Shown piece after piece: positions 1 through 10,374 of a stretch of DNA of 64,000 nucleotides (position 1 is the stretch's first letter; every line of letters begins with the position of its first letter). A program made the translations under genes and the position numbers. Source of the stretch: an uncultured Granulosicoccaceae bacterium (GTDB taxonomy: Bacteria; Pseudomonadota; Gammaproteobacteria; Granulosicoccales; Granulosicoccaceae); assembly GCA_938003855.1 (NCBI GenBank), contig CALKXD010000007.1:99612-163611 (forward strand), given 5' to 3'. A model generated the notes under the pieces. That model saw only the letters and a list, made by a program, of their open reading frames with translations, was not told the origin of the DNA and did not search any database.

Positions 1-339
1 TTGTCATGGTCGACGCTTCTTGCCTGTCTTTGAATGCTGAATTATCCGTGCGTGTTTGGCTGGAACCAGTTACAAACTGGTATGCCGCCTTAAGGGTAGG
101 ATTGATTGGACTGGGCCGGGTACCACGCAATGGAAGGAAATGTGGCACGGTGCTTTAAGGAACGGTTGCCGTGGGTCGATGCATATGGGGATAGGCAGGG
201 ATTAGAAGTTAACAATTGTGGGCGATGACAGTCGTGAGCCGGACCAGCAGGTGTGCTGGTTGTGTTGCTTATTGAAACCCGCTACTGTTCGCAATCCATT
301 AAAAAATAACTATTTTTAGTAATCTTGCAGGAGAGCTAA
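1..339. other. Upstream region of pckA
   Basis: No convincing gene is visible in this left-edge stretch. It ends in an A/T-rich segment (about 298-325) and an AGGAGAG ribosome binding site at about 329-335, just before the pckA ATG. It probably contains the pckA promoter, but I cannot pick one pair of hexamers with confidence. Confidence 0.5.
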
Positions 340-1965
340 ATGTCCACAAACGCCGCGCGTGACTTCGGTGACGCCCTAGACTTGTCTGTCTATGGCATCA
401 ACAGCGTTGCAGAAGTACTTCATAATCCCAGTTTTGAAACATTATTCGCCGAGGAGACTCGCGATGATCTGGTTGGTTTTGAGCGATCATATCTGACCAG
501 TCTAGGTGCAGTCGCTGTTGATACCGGTGAATTTACCGGTCGTTCCCCGAAAGACAAGTACATCGTCCGGGACGATGTCACCAGAGACACGCTCTGGTGG
601 TCTGATCAGGGTAAAAACGATAATAAGCCGATCGATCAATCTGTCTGGAATGATCTAAAAGCAGCTGTTGTCGGGCAGCTGTCCGGTAATCGGCTTTTTG
701 TTGTCGATACTTATTGCGGTGCCAACAAAGATACCCGTCTGGCAGTGCGTTTTATCTGCGAAGTGGCGTGGCAGGCGCACTTTGTAAAAAATATGTTTGT
801 CCGTCCCACTGAAGCAGAACTTGCAACCTATGAGCCGGATTTTGTGGTGCTCAATGGTGCCAAAACCACCAACACTAAATGGCAGGAGCATGGTTTAAAT
901 TCAGAGAATTTTATTGCCTTTAACCTGACCGAGAAAATGCAACTGATCGGTGGCTCCTGGTATGGCGGTGAAATGAAAAAAGGGATGTTCTCCCTCATGA
1001 ACTACCTGCTGCCATTGCGCGGTATTGCCTCTATGCATTGCTCAGCGAACGTTGGTCACGACGGCGACGTCGCGGTATTTTTTGGGTTGTCAGGCACTGG
1101 CAAGACCACGCTGTCAGCGGATCCCAACCGCCTCTTACTCGGTGACGATGAGCATGGCTGGGACGATGAGGGCGTGTTTAACTTTGAAGGCGGCTGCTAT
1201 GCCAAAACGATACGTCTGAGTCAGGAAGCAGAGCCCGATATCTATAACGCGATCCGGCGCAATGCATTGCTGGAAAATGTCGTTGTCCGTGACGATGGCA
1301 CGATCGATTTCGACGATGGATCGAAAACCGAAAATGCCCGCGTATCCTATCCGATTGATCACATCGACAATATCGTAGCCCCGGTATCAAAAGCCGGCCA
1401 TGCTACCAAGGTAATATTTCTGTCAGCAGATGCTTTTGGTGTTTTACCACCGGTATCCCGCCTGACGCCCGAGCAAACCAAGTATCACTTTTTGTCGGGC
1501 TTTACGGCAAAGCTGGCCGGTACCGAGCGTGGTATCACTGAGCCGACCCCCACTTTCTCTGCGTGCTTCGGTGCAGCCTTTCTGAGCTTGCACCCGACAC
1601 GCTACGGCGAAGAACTGGTCAAACGAATGGAAGCATCCGGTGCGCAGGCCTACCTGGTTAACACCGGGTGGAACGGCAGCGGTGAGCGAATTTCTATAAA
1701 AGATACCCGTGCTATCATTGACGCTATCTTAAGCGGCGAGATCGACAACGCTGAAACCCGGCAGATTCCGATCTTCAACCTGCAGGTGCCGGTGTCATTA
1801 CCCGGGGTCAGTGACGGCATTCTGGATCCAAGTCAGACCTATGCTGATCCTGCGCAATGGGAAAAACTGGCGCGTGACCTGGCGGCTCAGTTTATCGACA
1901 ACTTCGCCAAGTATACTGATACTGCAGAAGGTAAATCGCTGGTGAGTGCCGGCCCGCAGTTATAG
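340..1965 (+). CDS. pckA: Phosphoenolpyruvate carboxykinase (ATP)
   Basis: This cytosolic enzyme converts oxaloacetate and ATP to phosphoenolpyruvate, ADP and CO2, the first committed step of gluconeogenesis from organic acids. The 541-residue protein matches the usual length of the ATP-dependent family. It shows the early substrate-binding segment [13 protein letters not shown], the [15 protein letters not shown] region, and the kinase P-loop [13 protein letters not shown] followed by the metal-binding LLGDDEHGW. The ATG has a good AGGAGAG site about 5 bases upstream. The gene is transcribed alone and ends at a strong hairpin pair. A gluconeogenic enzyme fits an organism that also burns leucine and fatty acids, as the later genes suggest. 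Confidence 0.97.
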   Translation: MSTNAARDFGDALDLSVYGINSVAEVLHNPSFETLFAEETRDDLVGFERSYLTSLGAVAVDTGEFTGRSPKDKYIVRDDVTRDTLWWSDQGKNDNKPIDQSVWNDLKAAVVGQLSGNRLFVVDTYCGANKDTRLAVRFICEVAWQAHFVKNMFVRPTEAELATYEPDFVVLNGAKTTNTKWQEHGLNSENFIAFNLTEKMQLIGGSWYGGEMKKGMFSLMNYLLPLRGIASMHCSANVGHDGDVAVFFGLSGTGKTTLSADPNRLLLGDDEHGWDDEGVFNFEGGCYAKTIRLSQEAEPDIYNAIRRNALLENVVVRDDGTIDFDDGSKTENARVSYPIDHIDNIVAPVSKAGHATKVIFLSADAFGVLPPVSRLTPEQTKYHFLSGFTAKLAGTERGITEPTPTFSACFGAAFLSLHPTRYGEELVKRMEASGAQAYLVNTGWNGSGERISIKDTRAIIDAILSGEIDNAETRQIPIFNLQVPVSLPGVSDGILDPSQTYADPAQWEKLARDLAAQFIDNFAKYTDTAEGKSLVSAGPQL

Positions 1966-1970
1966 TGCCG

Positions 1971-2003
1971 ACCCGTCACCGGCAGACAACGCCGGTGACG
2001 GGT
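1971..2003 (+). terminator. Hairpin just after pckA
   Basis: A perfect 13-bp inverted repeat (1971-1983 with 1991-2003, 7-base loop) begins 5 bases after the pckA stop codon. It has no T-run of its own, so it more likely protects the mRNA 3' end or works with the second hairpin at 2023-2058. Confidence 0.6.
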
Positions 2004-2022
2004 CGATAGATCGCAGGCACAC

Positions 2023-2058
2023 AAAAAAAGCCGCCGGTTGACACCGGCGGCTTTTTTT
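2023..2058. terminator. Bidirectional intrinsic terminator between pckA and bepA
   Basis: Seven A, a 9-bp GC-rich stem (2030-2038 with 2043-2051), a TGAC loop and seven T form a symmetric structure. It works as a U-tailed terminator in both directions, which suits the converging pckA and bepA genes. Confidence 0.92.
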
Positions 2059-2077
2059 ATAGAGCAACGAAACAGGG

Positions 2078-3493
2078 TCAGTTGTTGTTACGTAGTATAT
2101 TGCGACTTTGCGAAATTCTGGCAGTGATCCTGGCCTCTTCATTGGATTCTTTTTGCACCGACCGCAAAGCCAGTTCTAACTGATTGATCGCCTCGCGGGT
2201 ATCGTTAAGCGAGAAAAAGTAATCGGCCATGGCTTCGTGGGCGGCTGGCAGTCTGCCTTTCACTCTGAGTACTTCAGCGTATTTGCGATAGACATCCGGT
2301 GATGGTGTCAGGTTGTTGCGCAAGTAGCTCTTGATGACTCCCTCGGATCGATCAGTGCGGTTCTGGCGGCCGAGCATCCCAAGGTATTGTTCCACAGCGG
2401 CATAGTTATCGGGTTGGATATTGATCACTGCGCTGTAAATACCTTCGGCGCGAGCACTGTCATTATTGGCAATCGCTACGCGCGCGCCCAGCAGTTGCAC
2501 GGACGGGTTGGTCCCCAGTAAGGCCTGCAATCGTTCCATCAGCGGCAGGCAGTCCGCAGATTTACCTGCCTGTAGCAGCAACAGGATCCGGCCGTAGAGC
2601 CGTACCGCTTCGCTATTGCTGATATGTCCCTGTGCCAGCGCCGTTTGCATGGCGGCGGGGTCCCGCGTGTGCTGTAGTCGTAACTTCATTTGTTGTAGCT
2701 GGAAATCGACGCTGTTCTGCACGCCAATCGGGTTGGCCAGACGCGATGCGTTGTTACGCGCCTCGGAGATGCGGTTGTTGGTGAGCGGATGAGTGCGAAG
2801 AAACTCCATGCGCTCGGTTGAAGTAAGTGCTATCCGGCGACGTAATACTTCGAAAAAATCGACCATGCCGCGCGGGTTGTAACCGGCATCTGTGAGCAGT
2901 TGAATGCCAATGCGATCCGCTTCGTACTCGTGGGTGCGGGTGAAGTTTATCGCTGATTGCTGGCTGGCGGCGATGCCAGTCAGTAGTGCGGCCTGTCCGG
3001 CTTCGGCTGATTGCTGGCTGAGCAGTATGGCAGCCAGAATTGTGGCCGCAGTTTTCAGTCCGGTGTTACCCTGAGAGGCATACAGTCTGGCGATGTGCCG
3101 TTGCAGAACATGTGCGGCCTCGTGTGCAATGACACTGGCTAATTGAGCTTCATTATGGGCCGCCGTAATCAGCCCGGTATTGATGCCAATAAAGCCACCG
3201 GGCAGCGCAAAGGCATTAATTTCAGGGTTATCGATGACGAAAAAGGTGAAATCGGGGCTGTCAGCGCGGGACTGCGAGGACACCAGCCGCTGACCCAGCT
3301 TCTGAACGTAGTCATTTAACTCGGTATCGGTATTTAACACCAGGTGCTGGCGAATCTGACGCATGTAATTGCGCCCGATGGATTGTTCGTCGCGTGGCGA
3401 CATCACCTGGTCAGCAGGCTCACCCATCTGTGGCAGGTTCAATTGCTGTCGCGCGCTGCTGTGCGTTGCACTCATCGAAAGAGCAAGCGCCAT
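2078..3493 (-). CDS. bepA: BepA-like periplasmic M48 metalloprotease with TPR domain
   Basis: BepA-family proteins are periplasmic zinc proteases and chaperones that help assemble LptD and BAM substrates and clear failed ones. Here the zinc motif HEAAH is at residues 124-128, followed by a THEYEAD ligand segment near 187-193 and the conserved RTHPLTNNRI loop. The C-terminal 200 residues are TPR-like helices. The total of 471 residues fits the family. The N-terminus is odd: from the only ATG the signal sequence is short and lacks basic residues. In-frame codons upstream would add His-Gln-Arg-Leu-Leu and make a better signal peptide, but no ATG, GTG or TTG is available there. Function is well supported; the exact start is not. 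Confidence 0.9.
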   Translation of the reverse strand: MALALSMSATHSSARQQLNLPQMGEPADQVMSPRDEQSIGRNYMRQIRQHLVLNTDTELNDYVQKLGQRLVSSQSRADSPDFTFFVIDNPEINAFALPGGFIGINTGLITAAHNEAQLASVIAHEAAHVLQRHIARLYASQGNTGLKTAATILAAILLSQQSAEAGQAALLTGIAASQQSAINFTRTHEYEADRIGIQLLTDAGYNPRGMVDFFEVLRRRIALTSTERMEFLRTHPLTNNRISEARNNASRLANPIGVQNSVDFQLQQMKLRLQHTRDPAAMQTALAQGHISNSEAVRLYGRILLLLQAGKSADCLPLMERLQALLGTNPSVQLLGARVAIANNDSARAEGIYSAVINIQPDNYAAVEQYLGMLGRQNRTDRSEGVIKSYLRNNLTPSPDVYRKYAEVLRVKGRLPAAHEAMADYFFSLNDTREAINQLELALRSVQKESNEEARITARISQSRNILRNNN

Positions 3494-4059
3494 AGCAAGA
3501 TGTAGCAGTCGTTGATGGTGCAGATCGGCAGCCTTGGGATGTGTCCCGGTCAGTACAAGCAGTTTTGCATCGGAAAGCGTACCCGAAACACTGCGTCAAG
3601 GGTATTGCGCTTGTGATACGTGTAGCCAAATTGACACACCGATTCGTTGCTTTTCAGTGATTGGCGATGTTTGTAACGGTATCGGCCAACTAGTGGCTGA
3701 GCTTGCCTTTTGATTACTGTGGGTTGCTGAAGTGCACGTTATTGAGTGGATCGGGTGTTGTGATCGGATCTGCGACAGGTTTTTTCGTCTAAACGGAACT
3801 TTTTGCCATACATCGAAGATTGCAGTGCATCAACACTGGACGCTGATGTGACTAAATGTCATATTAGCAACTGATGCATATTTGGCGTCAAAAAAATTTC
3901 GCTAACTCCAGGCGAAAAGCGGCAGCTTCTCTCCGTGCACTCAGGGAAGTGTGGCCGATTCCAGTATGACAGGATAAACGACCTCACCGGGTTAGACCCT
4001 CAGATCACACTGAACGAATCAGATCCCCAAACTCAAAGACAAAAACAGGTGGCAGAAAA
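3494..4059. other. Divergent intergenic region between bepA and ilvI
   Basis: This 566-bp stretch separates two divergent genes and should hold both promoters. It is A/T-rich around 3640-3900. I found no leader peptide rich in branched-chain residue codons, no attenuator hairpin and no RNA gene. An AGGTGG ribosome binding site at 4047-4052 supports the GTG start of ilvI. Confidence 0.5.
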
Positions 4060-5781
4060 GTGGAATTATCCGGTGGAGAGATAATCATCCGGACCCTTCA
4101 AGATGAAGGCGTTGAATACGTTTTTGGATATCCCGGTGGTGCGGTGTTGCATATTTACGATGCAATATTCCGCCAGCAGGCGGTACAGCATATTCTGGTC
4201 AGGCATGAGCAGGGCGCTACTCATATGGCTGATGGCTATGCGCGTGCAACGGGTAAGCCCGGTGTGGTGCTGGTGACCTCTGGTCCGGGTGCCACCAATG
4301 CCATTACAGGAATCGCCACAGCGCACCTCGACTCGATTCCATTGGTGGTGATCACCGGCCAGGTGACCTCAAAATATATTGGCACCGACGCCTTCCAGGA
4401 AGTCGACGCCATTGGTTGCACACGTCCCTGTGTGAAGCACAATTTTATGGTTAAAAGCATCGACGAGATCGCCACGGTGATGCGCAAGGCGTTCTATGTG
4501 GCAACCACGGGTCGACCCGGGCCGGTGGTTGTTGATATCCCTAAAGATTTCACCGCGCCACATATAAAAATCCCCTACGAGTATCCAGAGCAGGTCAACA
4601 TGCGCTCCTACGTCCCCGTCAGTGGCGGGCACAGTGGGCAGGTGCGCAAGGCCGTCGAACTGCTCGCACAGGCCAAGCGACCGGTAATCTACTCAGGTGG
4701 CGGAGTATTGATGAGCGGTGCCGACAGTGAGTTGCGTCAGATCACTCGTGAACTCGGCTATCCGATCACCAGCACTCTGATGGGGCTTGGTGCATATCCG
4801 TCCAGTGATGACCAGTTTATTGGCATGCTTGGCATGCACGGTACCTATGAAGCCAATATGTCGATGCACAACTGTGATGTACTGCTGGCAGTTGGCGCAC
4901 GGTTTGATGACCGGGTGACCGGTGAGATTGCGCACTTCTGTCCAAACGCAAAGATTATCCACATCGATATCGATCCGACATCTATCTCGAAGAACATCAG
5001 TGTCGATGTTCCAATTGTCGGAGATGTCAAAAAAGTACTGTTGCGGATGATAGAGCTGCTTGCCGAAGACAGTCGTCGTGCCAACCCGGCTGAAATATCA
5101 GCGTGGTGGGATCAGATCAAGCAATGGCAGGCTAAAAAGAGTCTGGCTTACGAGGCAAGCGACACTGTCATCAAGCCGCAGTTTGTCGTGGAAAAACTCT
5201 GGGAGGTCACCAACGGCGATGCCTACGTGACGTCTGATGTCGGTCAGCACCAGATGTGGGCGGCGCAGTACTATGGATTCAACAAGCCGCGACGCTGGAT
5301 AAACTCCGGCGGGCTCGGCACGATGGGATTCGGCTTGCCTGCGGCGTTGGGGGTCAAGTTTGCGTATCCCGATGAGGATGTCGTGTGCATAACCGGTGAG
5401 GCAAGTATTCAGATGTGCCTGCAGGAGCTCTCCACCGCCAAGCAATACGCGTTGCCGGTGAAGGTAATCAATCTGAACAACCGGTATCTGGGAATGGTAA
5501 GGCAGTGGCAGGAGTTTGCCTATGAAGGTCGCTACTCACACTCTTACGTTGACGCGTTGCCGGATTTTTTAAAGCTTGCTGAATCCTACGGGCATGTCGG
5601 GATGAAGATAGAAAGCCCGGCCGATGTCGAAGGCGCGCTGCGCGAGGCATTTGCCATGAAAGACCGGCTGGTTTTTATGGATTTCATCACTGATGACACT
5701 GAAAACGTTTACCCGATGATTGAAGCGGGCAAGGGGCATCAGGAAATGCGCATGCATCCGAAAGCCGGAGAACTCGCGTGA
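4060..5781 (+). CDS. ilvI: Acetolactate synthase, large (catalytic) subunit
   Basis: This ThDP/FAD enzyme condenses two pyruvates to acetolactate, or pyruvate with 2-oxobutyrate, starting valine, leucine and isoleucine synthesis. The 573 residues show the N-terminal [13 protein letters not shown] segment, the catalytic-Glu region [17 protein letters not shown] and the FAD-domain core. The C-terminal ThDP site ends in [15 protein letters not shown]. The usual GDGS at the start of the ThDP/Mg motif is G-E-A-S here (Glu447, Ala448). Start is GTG 4060, supported by AGGTGG. It overlaps the small subunit gene (GTGA), so the two are translationally coupled. Confidence 0.95.
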   Translation: MELSGGEIIIRTLQDEGVEYVFGYPGGAVLHIYDAIFRQQAVQHILVRHEQGATHMADGYARATGKPGVVLVTSGPGATNAITGIATAHLDSIPLVVITGQVTSKYIGTDAFQEVDAIGCTRPCVKHNFMVKSIDEIATVMRKAFYVATTGRPGPVVVDIPKDFTAPHIKIPYEYPEQVNMRSYVPVSGGHSGQVRKAVELLAQAKRPVIYSGGGVLMSGADSELRQITRELGYPITSTLMGLGAYPSSDDQFIGMLGMHGTYEANMSMHNCDVLLAVGARFDDRVTGEIAHFCPNAKIIHIDIDPTSISKNISVDVPIVGDVKKVLLRMIELLAEDSRRANPAEISAWWDQIKQWQAKKSLAYEASDTVIKPQFVVEKLWEVTNGDAYVTSDVGQHQMWAAQYYGFNKPRRWINSGGLGTMGFGLPAALGVKFAYPDEDVVCITGEASIQMCLQELSTAKQYALPVKVINLNNRYLGMVRQWQEFAYEGRYSHSYVDALPDFLKLAESYGHVGMKIESPADVEGALREAFAMKDRLVFMDFITDDTENVYPMIEAGKGHQEMRMHPKAGELA

Positions 5782-6281
5782 GCAAAGAAAACCGACATAT
5801 CATAGCGGTACTCATGGAAAACGAGTCAGGCGCTCTGTCCCGCGTTGCAGGGCTGTTCAGCATGCGTGGCTACAATATCGAGTCGCTGACGGTTGCTCCC
5901 ACTAATGACCCGACACTGTCGCGTGCGACGGTTGTGACCCGGGGTGACGACAGAACGATTGAGCAGATCACCAAGCAACTGAATAAACTGGTTGATATTG
6001 TTCGTCTGGTCGATCTCACAGAAGCGGCCCACGTCGAGCGTGAAATGATGTTGATAAAAGTCCGCGCGACTGGCAACCAGCGTGAAGAGATCAAGCGACT
6101 GACGGACATCTTCCGCTCTAAAATTATCGACGTTACCGAGTCCACCTACATTGTTGAACTCACCGGCGACAGTCACAAGCTGGATGCCTTTATGAGCAGC
6201 GTCGGCGATGACCATATCCTTGAAGTCGTGCGCTCCGGAGTAACCGGAATCGCCCGCGGCGAAAGAGGCCTCAAGGTCTAG
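5778..6281 (+). CDS. ilvH: Acetolactate synthase, small regulatory subunit
   Basis: The small subunit binds the catalytic subunit, raises its activity and carries the valine feedback site. The 167-residue length is normal. An N-terminal ACT domain is clear ([19 protein letters not shown], then [10 protein letters not shown]), and the second half matches the usual C-terminal ACT-like domain with ending [12 protein letters not shown]. The GTG start overlaps the ilvI stop by GTGA. The next gene downstream is pssA; ilvC, which often follows ilvH in relatives, is absent. Confidence 0.95.
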   Translation: MSKENRHIIAVLMENESGALSRVAGLFSMRGYNIESLTVAPTNDPTLSRATVVTRGDDRTIEQITKQLNKLVDIVRLVDLTEAAHVEREMMLIKVRATGNQREEIKRLTDIFRSKIIDVTESTYIVELTGDSHKLDAFMSSVGDDHILEVVRSGVTGIARGERGLKV

Positions 6282-6653
6282 CCACCGGTTGCACCAACCG
6301 CATCACCACGGTGCGGTGGTAGTCCGCCAGAGAACACGCGTTTTTTACCTGGTGTTGCGGAGTCGTCTGTCCAGCTGACGTGAGTGATAGGGTCGGACGC
6401 TGACAGGGTATCGTCTGCGGGGCGCTTGTAATGTGCTTCGACAGAGAGCAGGAAACAGCGGCTGCTATTCGGTGTTATGATCGGGGTTGAGGCAGATACT
6501 GTCAAAGAACAACACGACACAGCTGCGGAAACGGTTTTTTCGATACCCGCATAAGCGGGTTTGCGGGCGTGGTTATGGCAAACTGGCTCCCTCCCTGTGT
6601 AGTTTAGCTGGTCGCTTGCAGCTGCACTGAGTTAGCTGCTCAACAAGGCAATA
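6282..6653. other. Gap between ilvH and pssA
   Basis: No credible gene was found in these 372 bases. A short perfect hairpin (6545-6550 with 6555-6560, ATAA loop) lacks a T-run in either direction. In Pseudomonas the ilvC gene lies at this point; no trace of ilvC coding sequence is visible here. Confidence 0.5.
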
Positions 6654-7451
6654 ATGAACAGTCAATCAAATTCTACCGTGCAGCCCGACGGCGGCCGCAA
6701 AAAACCTGGCAAGGGCATTTATCTGCTGCCCAATCTGTTTACCACCGCCGCGTTGTTTGCCGGGTTCTACGCCATTATAGCGGCGATAAATAATCGCTTT
6801 GAGCAGGCTGCCGTGGCGGTGCTGATCGCCATGATACTCGACGGCCTCGATGGCAGAATTGCGCGACTGACAAACACCTCCAGTGACTTTGGCGCAGAGT
6901 ATGACAGCATGTCAGACATGGTGTCGTTCGGGTTAGCACCCGCATTGATAATGTACGAGTGGTCACTGCACAATATAGCGCGGCAGGGCTTTGGTCATCT
7001 TGGATGGCTGGCGGCCTTTTTGTTTGCCGCCTGTGCGGCGTTGCGGTTGGCGCGGTTTAACGTACAGATCGGTACGGTCGACAAAAAGTTCTTCGTCGGA
7101 CTGGCAAGTCCGGCAGCGGCCGCTTTGCTGGTGCTGACTGTTTGGGTTTTCCATGATGCAGGTTACACAGGCAGCAGTGTGTCCAGTCTGGCGCTGGTGG
7201 TGACAGTCGCCGGTGCGCTGCTGATGGTCAGTAATTTTAAGTACTACAGTTTCAAGGACATCGGGGCCAACAAGCGCGTGCCGTTTTTTATGCTGTTGGG
7301 GTTGGTCTTTGTGTTTGTCTTTACCTCCATCGATCCGCCTAAAGTGTTGTTCACCTGCGTCATCGTTTACGCCTCATCCGGGCCCGTACTGTGGGTCTGG
7401 CGATGGTTGCGCCGACGCAAACGGAGCAACCAGGCGGATATCGGCAAGTAA
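6654..7451 (+). CDS. pssA: CDP-diacylglycerol-serine O-phosphatidyltransferase
   Basis: This integral membrane enzyme makes phosphatidylserine from CDP-diacylglycerol and serine, the route to phosphatidylethanolamine. The full CDP-alcohol phosphotransferase signature is present: DG-x2-AR-x8-G-x3-D-x3-D, read as DGRIAR...G...D...D near residues 65-87. About seven hydrophobic segments follow. The 265 residues and the N-terminal KGIYLLPNLFTTAALFAGF segment match the membrane-type (subclass II) enzyme rather than the soluble E. coli one. Its tail is close to, but does not overlap, the likely GTG start of the next gene. Confidence 0.93.
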   Translation: MNSQSNSTVQPDGGRKKPGKGIYLLPNLFTTAALFAGFYAIIAAINNRFEQAAVAVLIAMILDGLDGRIARLTNTSSDFGAEYDSMSDMVSFGLAPALIMYEWSLHNIARQGFGHLGWLAAFLFAACAALRLARFNVQIGTVDKKFFVGLASPAAAALLVLTVWVFHDAGYTGSSVSSLALVVTVAGALLMVSNFKYYSFKDIGANKRVPFFMLLGLVFVFVFTSIDPPKVLFTCVIVYASSGPVLWVWRWLRRRKRSNQADIGK

Positions 7452-7459
7452 GGCGTTCA

Positions 7460-8140
7460 GTGAGTACTCATTCCAGACAATACCTCGCTGCCATGGGAAT
7501 CGACACCTGGGAATTGCGACGGCCGCCGGCAGTGACGGAGAATCCGCAGCAGCAACCGGCCGGGGTTCCCGCGCACGTACCTGAAAACGGGCGACCAAAC
7601 CTGCAGCCAAACGCGCAGGCGGTCCCCGGGCGTGCCCCTGTGGCCAGGGCGGCAGGGCCGGTTGCCATAGTGCAAAGCACACTGACAACGCTGGGCAGGA
7701 ATCTGGCGTCGATGCTGTTGATGCCGGTTACCGACCGTGCCGGTTTGCCGCGTCGTGCTGTGCTGGTAGTAGTAGAGTCCCCCGAAATGAATCAAGCCGA
7801 TCATCAATTGCTCGGGTCGATGCTGGGTGCCATTAAGTTGCAACCCGAAGACTATCAGTTGGTACAGACTGCCGCCGGAGCGGATCAGACAACGGGCGTC
7901 GTAAGCTGCCGGGAGCTTGTTGCTGAAATTCAGCCTAAAGCTATTCTGGTGATGTCGAAGCTGGCTGACAGCACCGTGCTACAGCCACTTGATAGCCTGC
8001 GGGCGCAGATTCACCTGACAGATTGGTCGCGAGCGCAAGTGGCGGTCACCCTGCATCCGCGGGATATTAACGATAATCCGGCGTCGAAGCGTCCTGCATG
8101 GGAAGACTTGAAGCGCTTCAAGGCAGCCCTGGACACATAA
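7460..8140 (+). CDS. holD: HolD-like DNA polymerase III psi subunit (expanded form)
   Basis: Psi joins chi to the clamp loader of DNA polymerase III. The evidence is an N-terminal motif and gene order. From the GTG at 7460, residues 6-22 read R-Q-Y-L-A-A-M-G-I-D-T-W-E-L-R-R-P. This lines up without gaps with the clamp-loader-binding peptide of E. coli psi, including Trp17 and the L-R-R-P end. The gene is followed at once by rimI and then prfC, as holD is in E. coli (where yjjG lies between rimI and prfC). The protein is 226 residues against 137 in E. coli: a Pro/Gln/Ala-rich linker (about 23-70) precedes an alpha/beta domain with strands such as RAVLVVVE and KAILVMSK. Longer starts upstream (7391) would overlap pssA. 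Identity is likely but not proven. Confidence 0.65.
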   Translation: MSTHSRQYLAAMGIDTWELRRPPAVTENPQQQPAGVPAHVPENGRPNLQPNAQAVPGRAPVARAAGPVAIVQSTLTTLGRNLASMLLMPVTDRAGLPRRAVLVVVESPEMNQADHQLLGSMLGAIKLQPEDYQLVQTAAGADQTTGVVSCRELVAEIQPKAILVMSKLADSTVLQPLDSLRAQIHLTDWSRAQVAVTLHPRDINDNPASKRPAWEDLKRFKAALDT

Positions 8141-8647
8141 GTGGGTGACTTCTCAGTCGGGCCGACAGCCGACACGTTGCACACCATCAGGGCGATGACA
8201 AACGCCGATCTCGATGAAGTACTGCGCATCGAAAGGTCCAGTTATCAACTGCCCTGGAGTGAGCAGATTTTCAAAGATTGTCTGAAGGTGGGCTATCATA
8301 GTCTGGTGCTGGAGGGGCAGACTGGATTGTCCGGCTTTGTTATTTTCAGCAGTGCGGTCGGTGAGGCGCATGTTTTAAATTTGTGTGTTGATCCGGCACA
8401 ACGGCGCAGCGGGTTTGCAGAGGCACTGCTGGCACAGGCGATATCGGTAGTGATTGTTACCGGTGCAAAAATACTGTTTCTGGAAGTACGTGAGTCCAAC
8501 AGAGGCGCTATCGCCCTGTACGAAAAAACCGGTTTTATAGAAACCGGGCGGCGGACAAACTATTACAATACAATTCCCAAAGATGGCGGCGATAAATCCG
8601 GCAGTCGGGAAGATGCGCTGGTGATGGCGCGCGATCTGACACTGTAG
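8141..8647 (+). CDS. rimI: RimI-type N-alpha-acetyltransferase (ribosomal protein bS18)
   Basis: RimI is a GNAT enzyme that acetylates the N-terminus of ribosomal protein S18. The 168 residues contain the opening IRAMTNADLDEVLRIERSSY, the PWSEQIF segment, a core strand VLNLCVDPAQRRSGFAEALL (acetyl-CoA pyrophosphate loop, here RRSGFA) and LEVRESNRGAIALYEKTGF, ending in the NYY tyrosines of the family. The GTG start begins immediately after the TAA of the holD-like gene, so the two are probably co-translated. Confidence 0.9.
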   Translation: MGDFSVGPTADTLHTIRAMTNADLDEVLRIERSSYQLPWSEQIFKDCLKVGYHSLVLEGQTGLSGFVIFSSAVGEAHVLNLCVDPAQRRSGFAEALLAQAISVVIVTGAKILFLEVRESNRGAIALYEKTGFIETGRRTNYYNTIPKDGGDKSGSREDALVMARDLTL

Positions 8648-8775
8648 CGGTAGGTCAACGCCGGGCAGAGCAGGGTAGCAACAAAGCGCTGGTGACACTG
8701 TATTTATAACGCTGCAGAGAGCGACTCTCACAGTGCGGTCATCCGGGTACCACAACAAATCAGGGTTTTTGAAGT

Positions 8776-10374
8776 ATGAGTGATGGCACAATTGTCGGTG
8801 AGATTAATAAGCGACGTACGTTCGCCATTATCTCTCACCCGGATGCCGGTAAGACGACGCTGACCGAAAAACTGTTGTTGTTTGGTGGTGCGATTCAGTT
8901 GGCTGGCACGGTGAAGGGACGTAAAGCGGCGCGTCACGCCACCTCGGACTGGATGCGGATGGAGCAGGAACGCGGTATTTCCGTGACTTCTTCGGTGATG
9001 CAGTTTCCCTATAAAGAGCGCATCGTTAACCTGCTTGATACACCCGGCCACGAAGACTTCTCTGAAGATACCTATCGCACACTGACTGCCGTAGATTCTG
9101 CACTGATGGTGATCGATGTCGCCAAGGGCGTAGAGCCGCGAACAGAAAAACTGATGGAAGTGTGCCGGTTGCGCACGACGCCAGTGATGACTTTTATCAA
9201 CAAGCTAGATCGTGAAGGGCGCGACCCGATCGACCTGATGGACGAGGTCGAACAGCGGCTTAATATTCGCTGTGCACCCATCACCTGGCCGATTGGTATG
9301 GGTAAGCGCCTGAAGGGTGTCTACCACCTGCGTAACAACACCGTGCATTTTTATTCTGCACAACACGGTGGCAAGGTTCAGGAGGGCGAAGTCGTTCAGG
9401 GGATCGATAACCCCAAGCTTGATGATATTCTCGGGGATATGGCGGACGAGCTTCGCGAAGAGCTGGAACTCGTCCAGGGTGCGAGCAATCCGTTTGATCT
9501 GCAGCAATATCTGGCCGGAGAGCTTACGCCGGTGTTTTTCGGCTCGGCGATCAACAATTTTGGCATCGCCGAGTTGCTGGATGATTTTGTAGAGTATGCG
9601 CCGCCGCCGCAGCCGCGCGATACGCTCACACGCGAAGTCAGCCCCACAGAAGAGAAATTCTCTGGTTTTGTTTTCAAGATTCAGGCGAATATGGATCCGC
9701 AACATCGCGACCGTATTGCGTTTATGCGTATCTGCTCCGGCAAGTACGAAAAAGGCATGAAAGCGAAGCATGTACGGCTGAAAAAGGATATCAAGTTTTC
9801 CGATGCGCTGACCTTTTTTGCTTCTGACAGAGGCAGTCTCGATCAAGCCTTCAGCGGCGACATCATCGGCTTGCACAATCATGGCACGATTCGAATTGGT
9901 GACACTTTCACACTTAACGAAGAGCTGCTGTTCACCGGCATCCCGAACTTTGCTCCCGAACTGTTCCGGCGCGCTGTTTTGCGTGATCCGTTAAAGATGA
10001 AGCAACTGCAGAAAGGCCTGGGGCAATTGTGTGAGGAGGGTGCAACCCAGCTATTTAAGCCGTTGAACAACAACGATCTCATTCTCGGGGCGGTCGGTAT
10101 ACTGCAATTCGATGTGGTCAGCCAGCGTCTGCAGGACGAATACAAAGTCGACTGTCAGTTTGAAACCGTTAATGTGCAACAGGCTCGCTGGGTGAAGGTG
10201 CCGGACGAAAAAATGCTGCGGGAATTCAAAACCAAGGCGGCGGCCAATCTGTCGGTGGATCATGCTGACGAGCTTGTCTATCTTGCACCGACGCGGGTAA
10301 ATCTGACGATGACGCTGGAGCGTTGGCCTGATATAGAATTTCTTGCCACACGTGAACAATCGGGTATTAACTGA
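8776..10374 (+). CDS. prfC: Peptide chain release factor 3
   Basis: RF3 is a GTPase that removes RF1/RF2 from the ribosome after peptide release. The 532 residues start with [19 protein letters not shown] (P-loop) and continue with the switch region [13 protein letters not shown], the G3 box [16 protein letters not shown] and the G4 box [12 protein letters not shown]3-specific domains II and III follow, including the [16 protein letters not shown] segment. Length is typical. It is preceded by 128 bases that probably hold its own promoter. Confidence 0.97.
   Translation: MSDGTIVGEINKRRTFAIISHPDAGKTTLTEKLLLFGGAIQLAGTVKGRKAARHATSDWMRMEQERGISVTSSVMQFPYKERIVNLLDTPGHEDFSEDTYRTLTAVDSALMVIDVAKGVEPRTEKLMEVCRLRTTPVMTFINKLDREGRDPIDLMDEVEQRLNIRCAPITWPIGMGKRLKGVYHLRNNTVHFYSAQHGGKVQEGEVVQGIDNPKLDDILGDMADELREELELVQGASNPFDLQQYLAGELTPVFFGSAINNFGIAELLDDFVEYAPPPQPRDTLTREVSPTEEKFSGFVFKIQANMDPQHRDRIAFMRICSGKYEKGMKAKHVRLKKDIKFSDALTFFASDRGSLDQAFSGDIIGLHNHGTIRIGDTFTLNEELLFTGIPNFAPELFRRAVLRDPLKMKQLQKGLGQLCEEGATQLFKPLNNNDLILGAVGILQFDVVSQRLQDEYKVDCQFETVNVQQARWVKVPDEKMLREFKTKAAANLSVDHADELVYLAPTRVNLTMTLERWPDIEFLATREQSGIN

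Noticed and set aside
6545..6560. Hairpin before pssA
   Set aside because: Stem is only 6 bp and neither strand has a T-run, so a terminator is not supported.
9205..9882. Long antisense open frame within prfC
   Set aside because: It is a shadow of the prfC coding frame with no recognisable domains.
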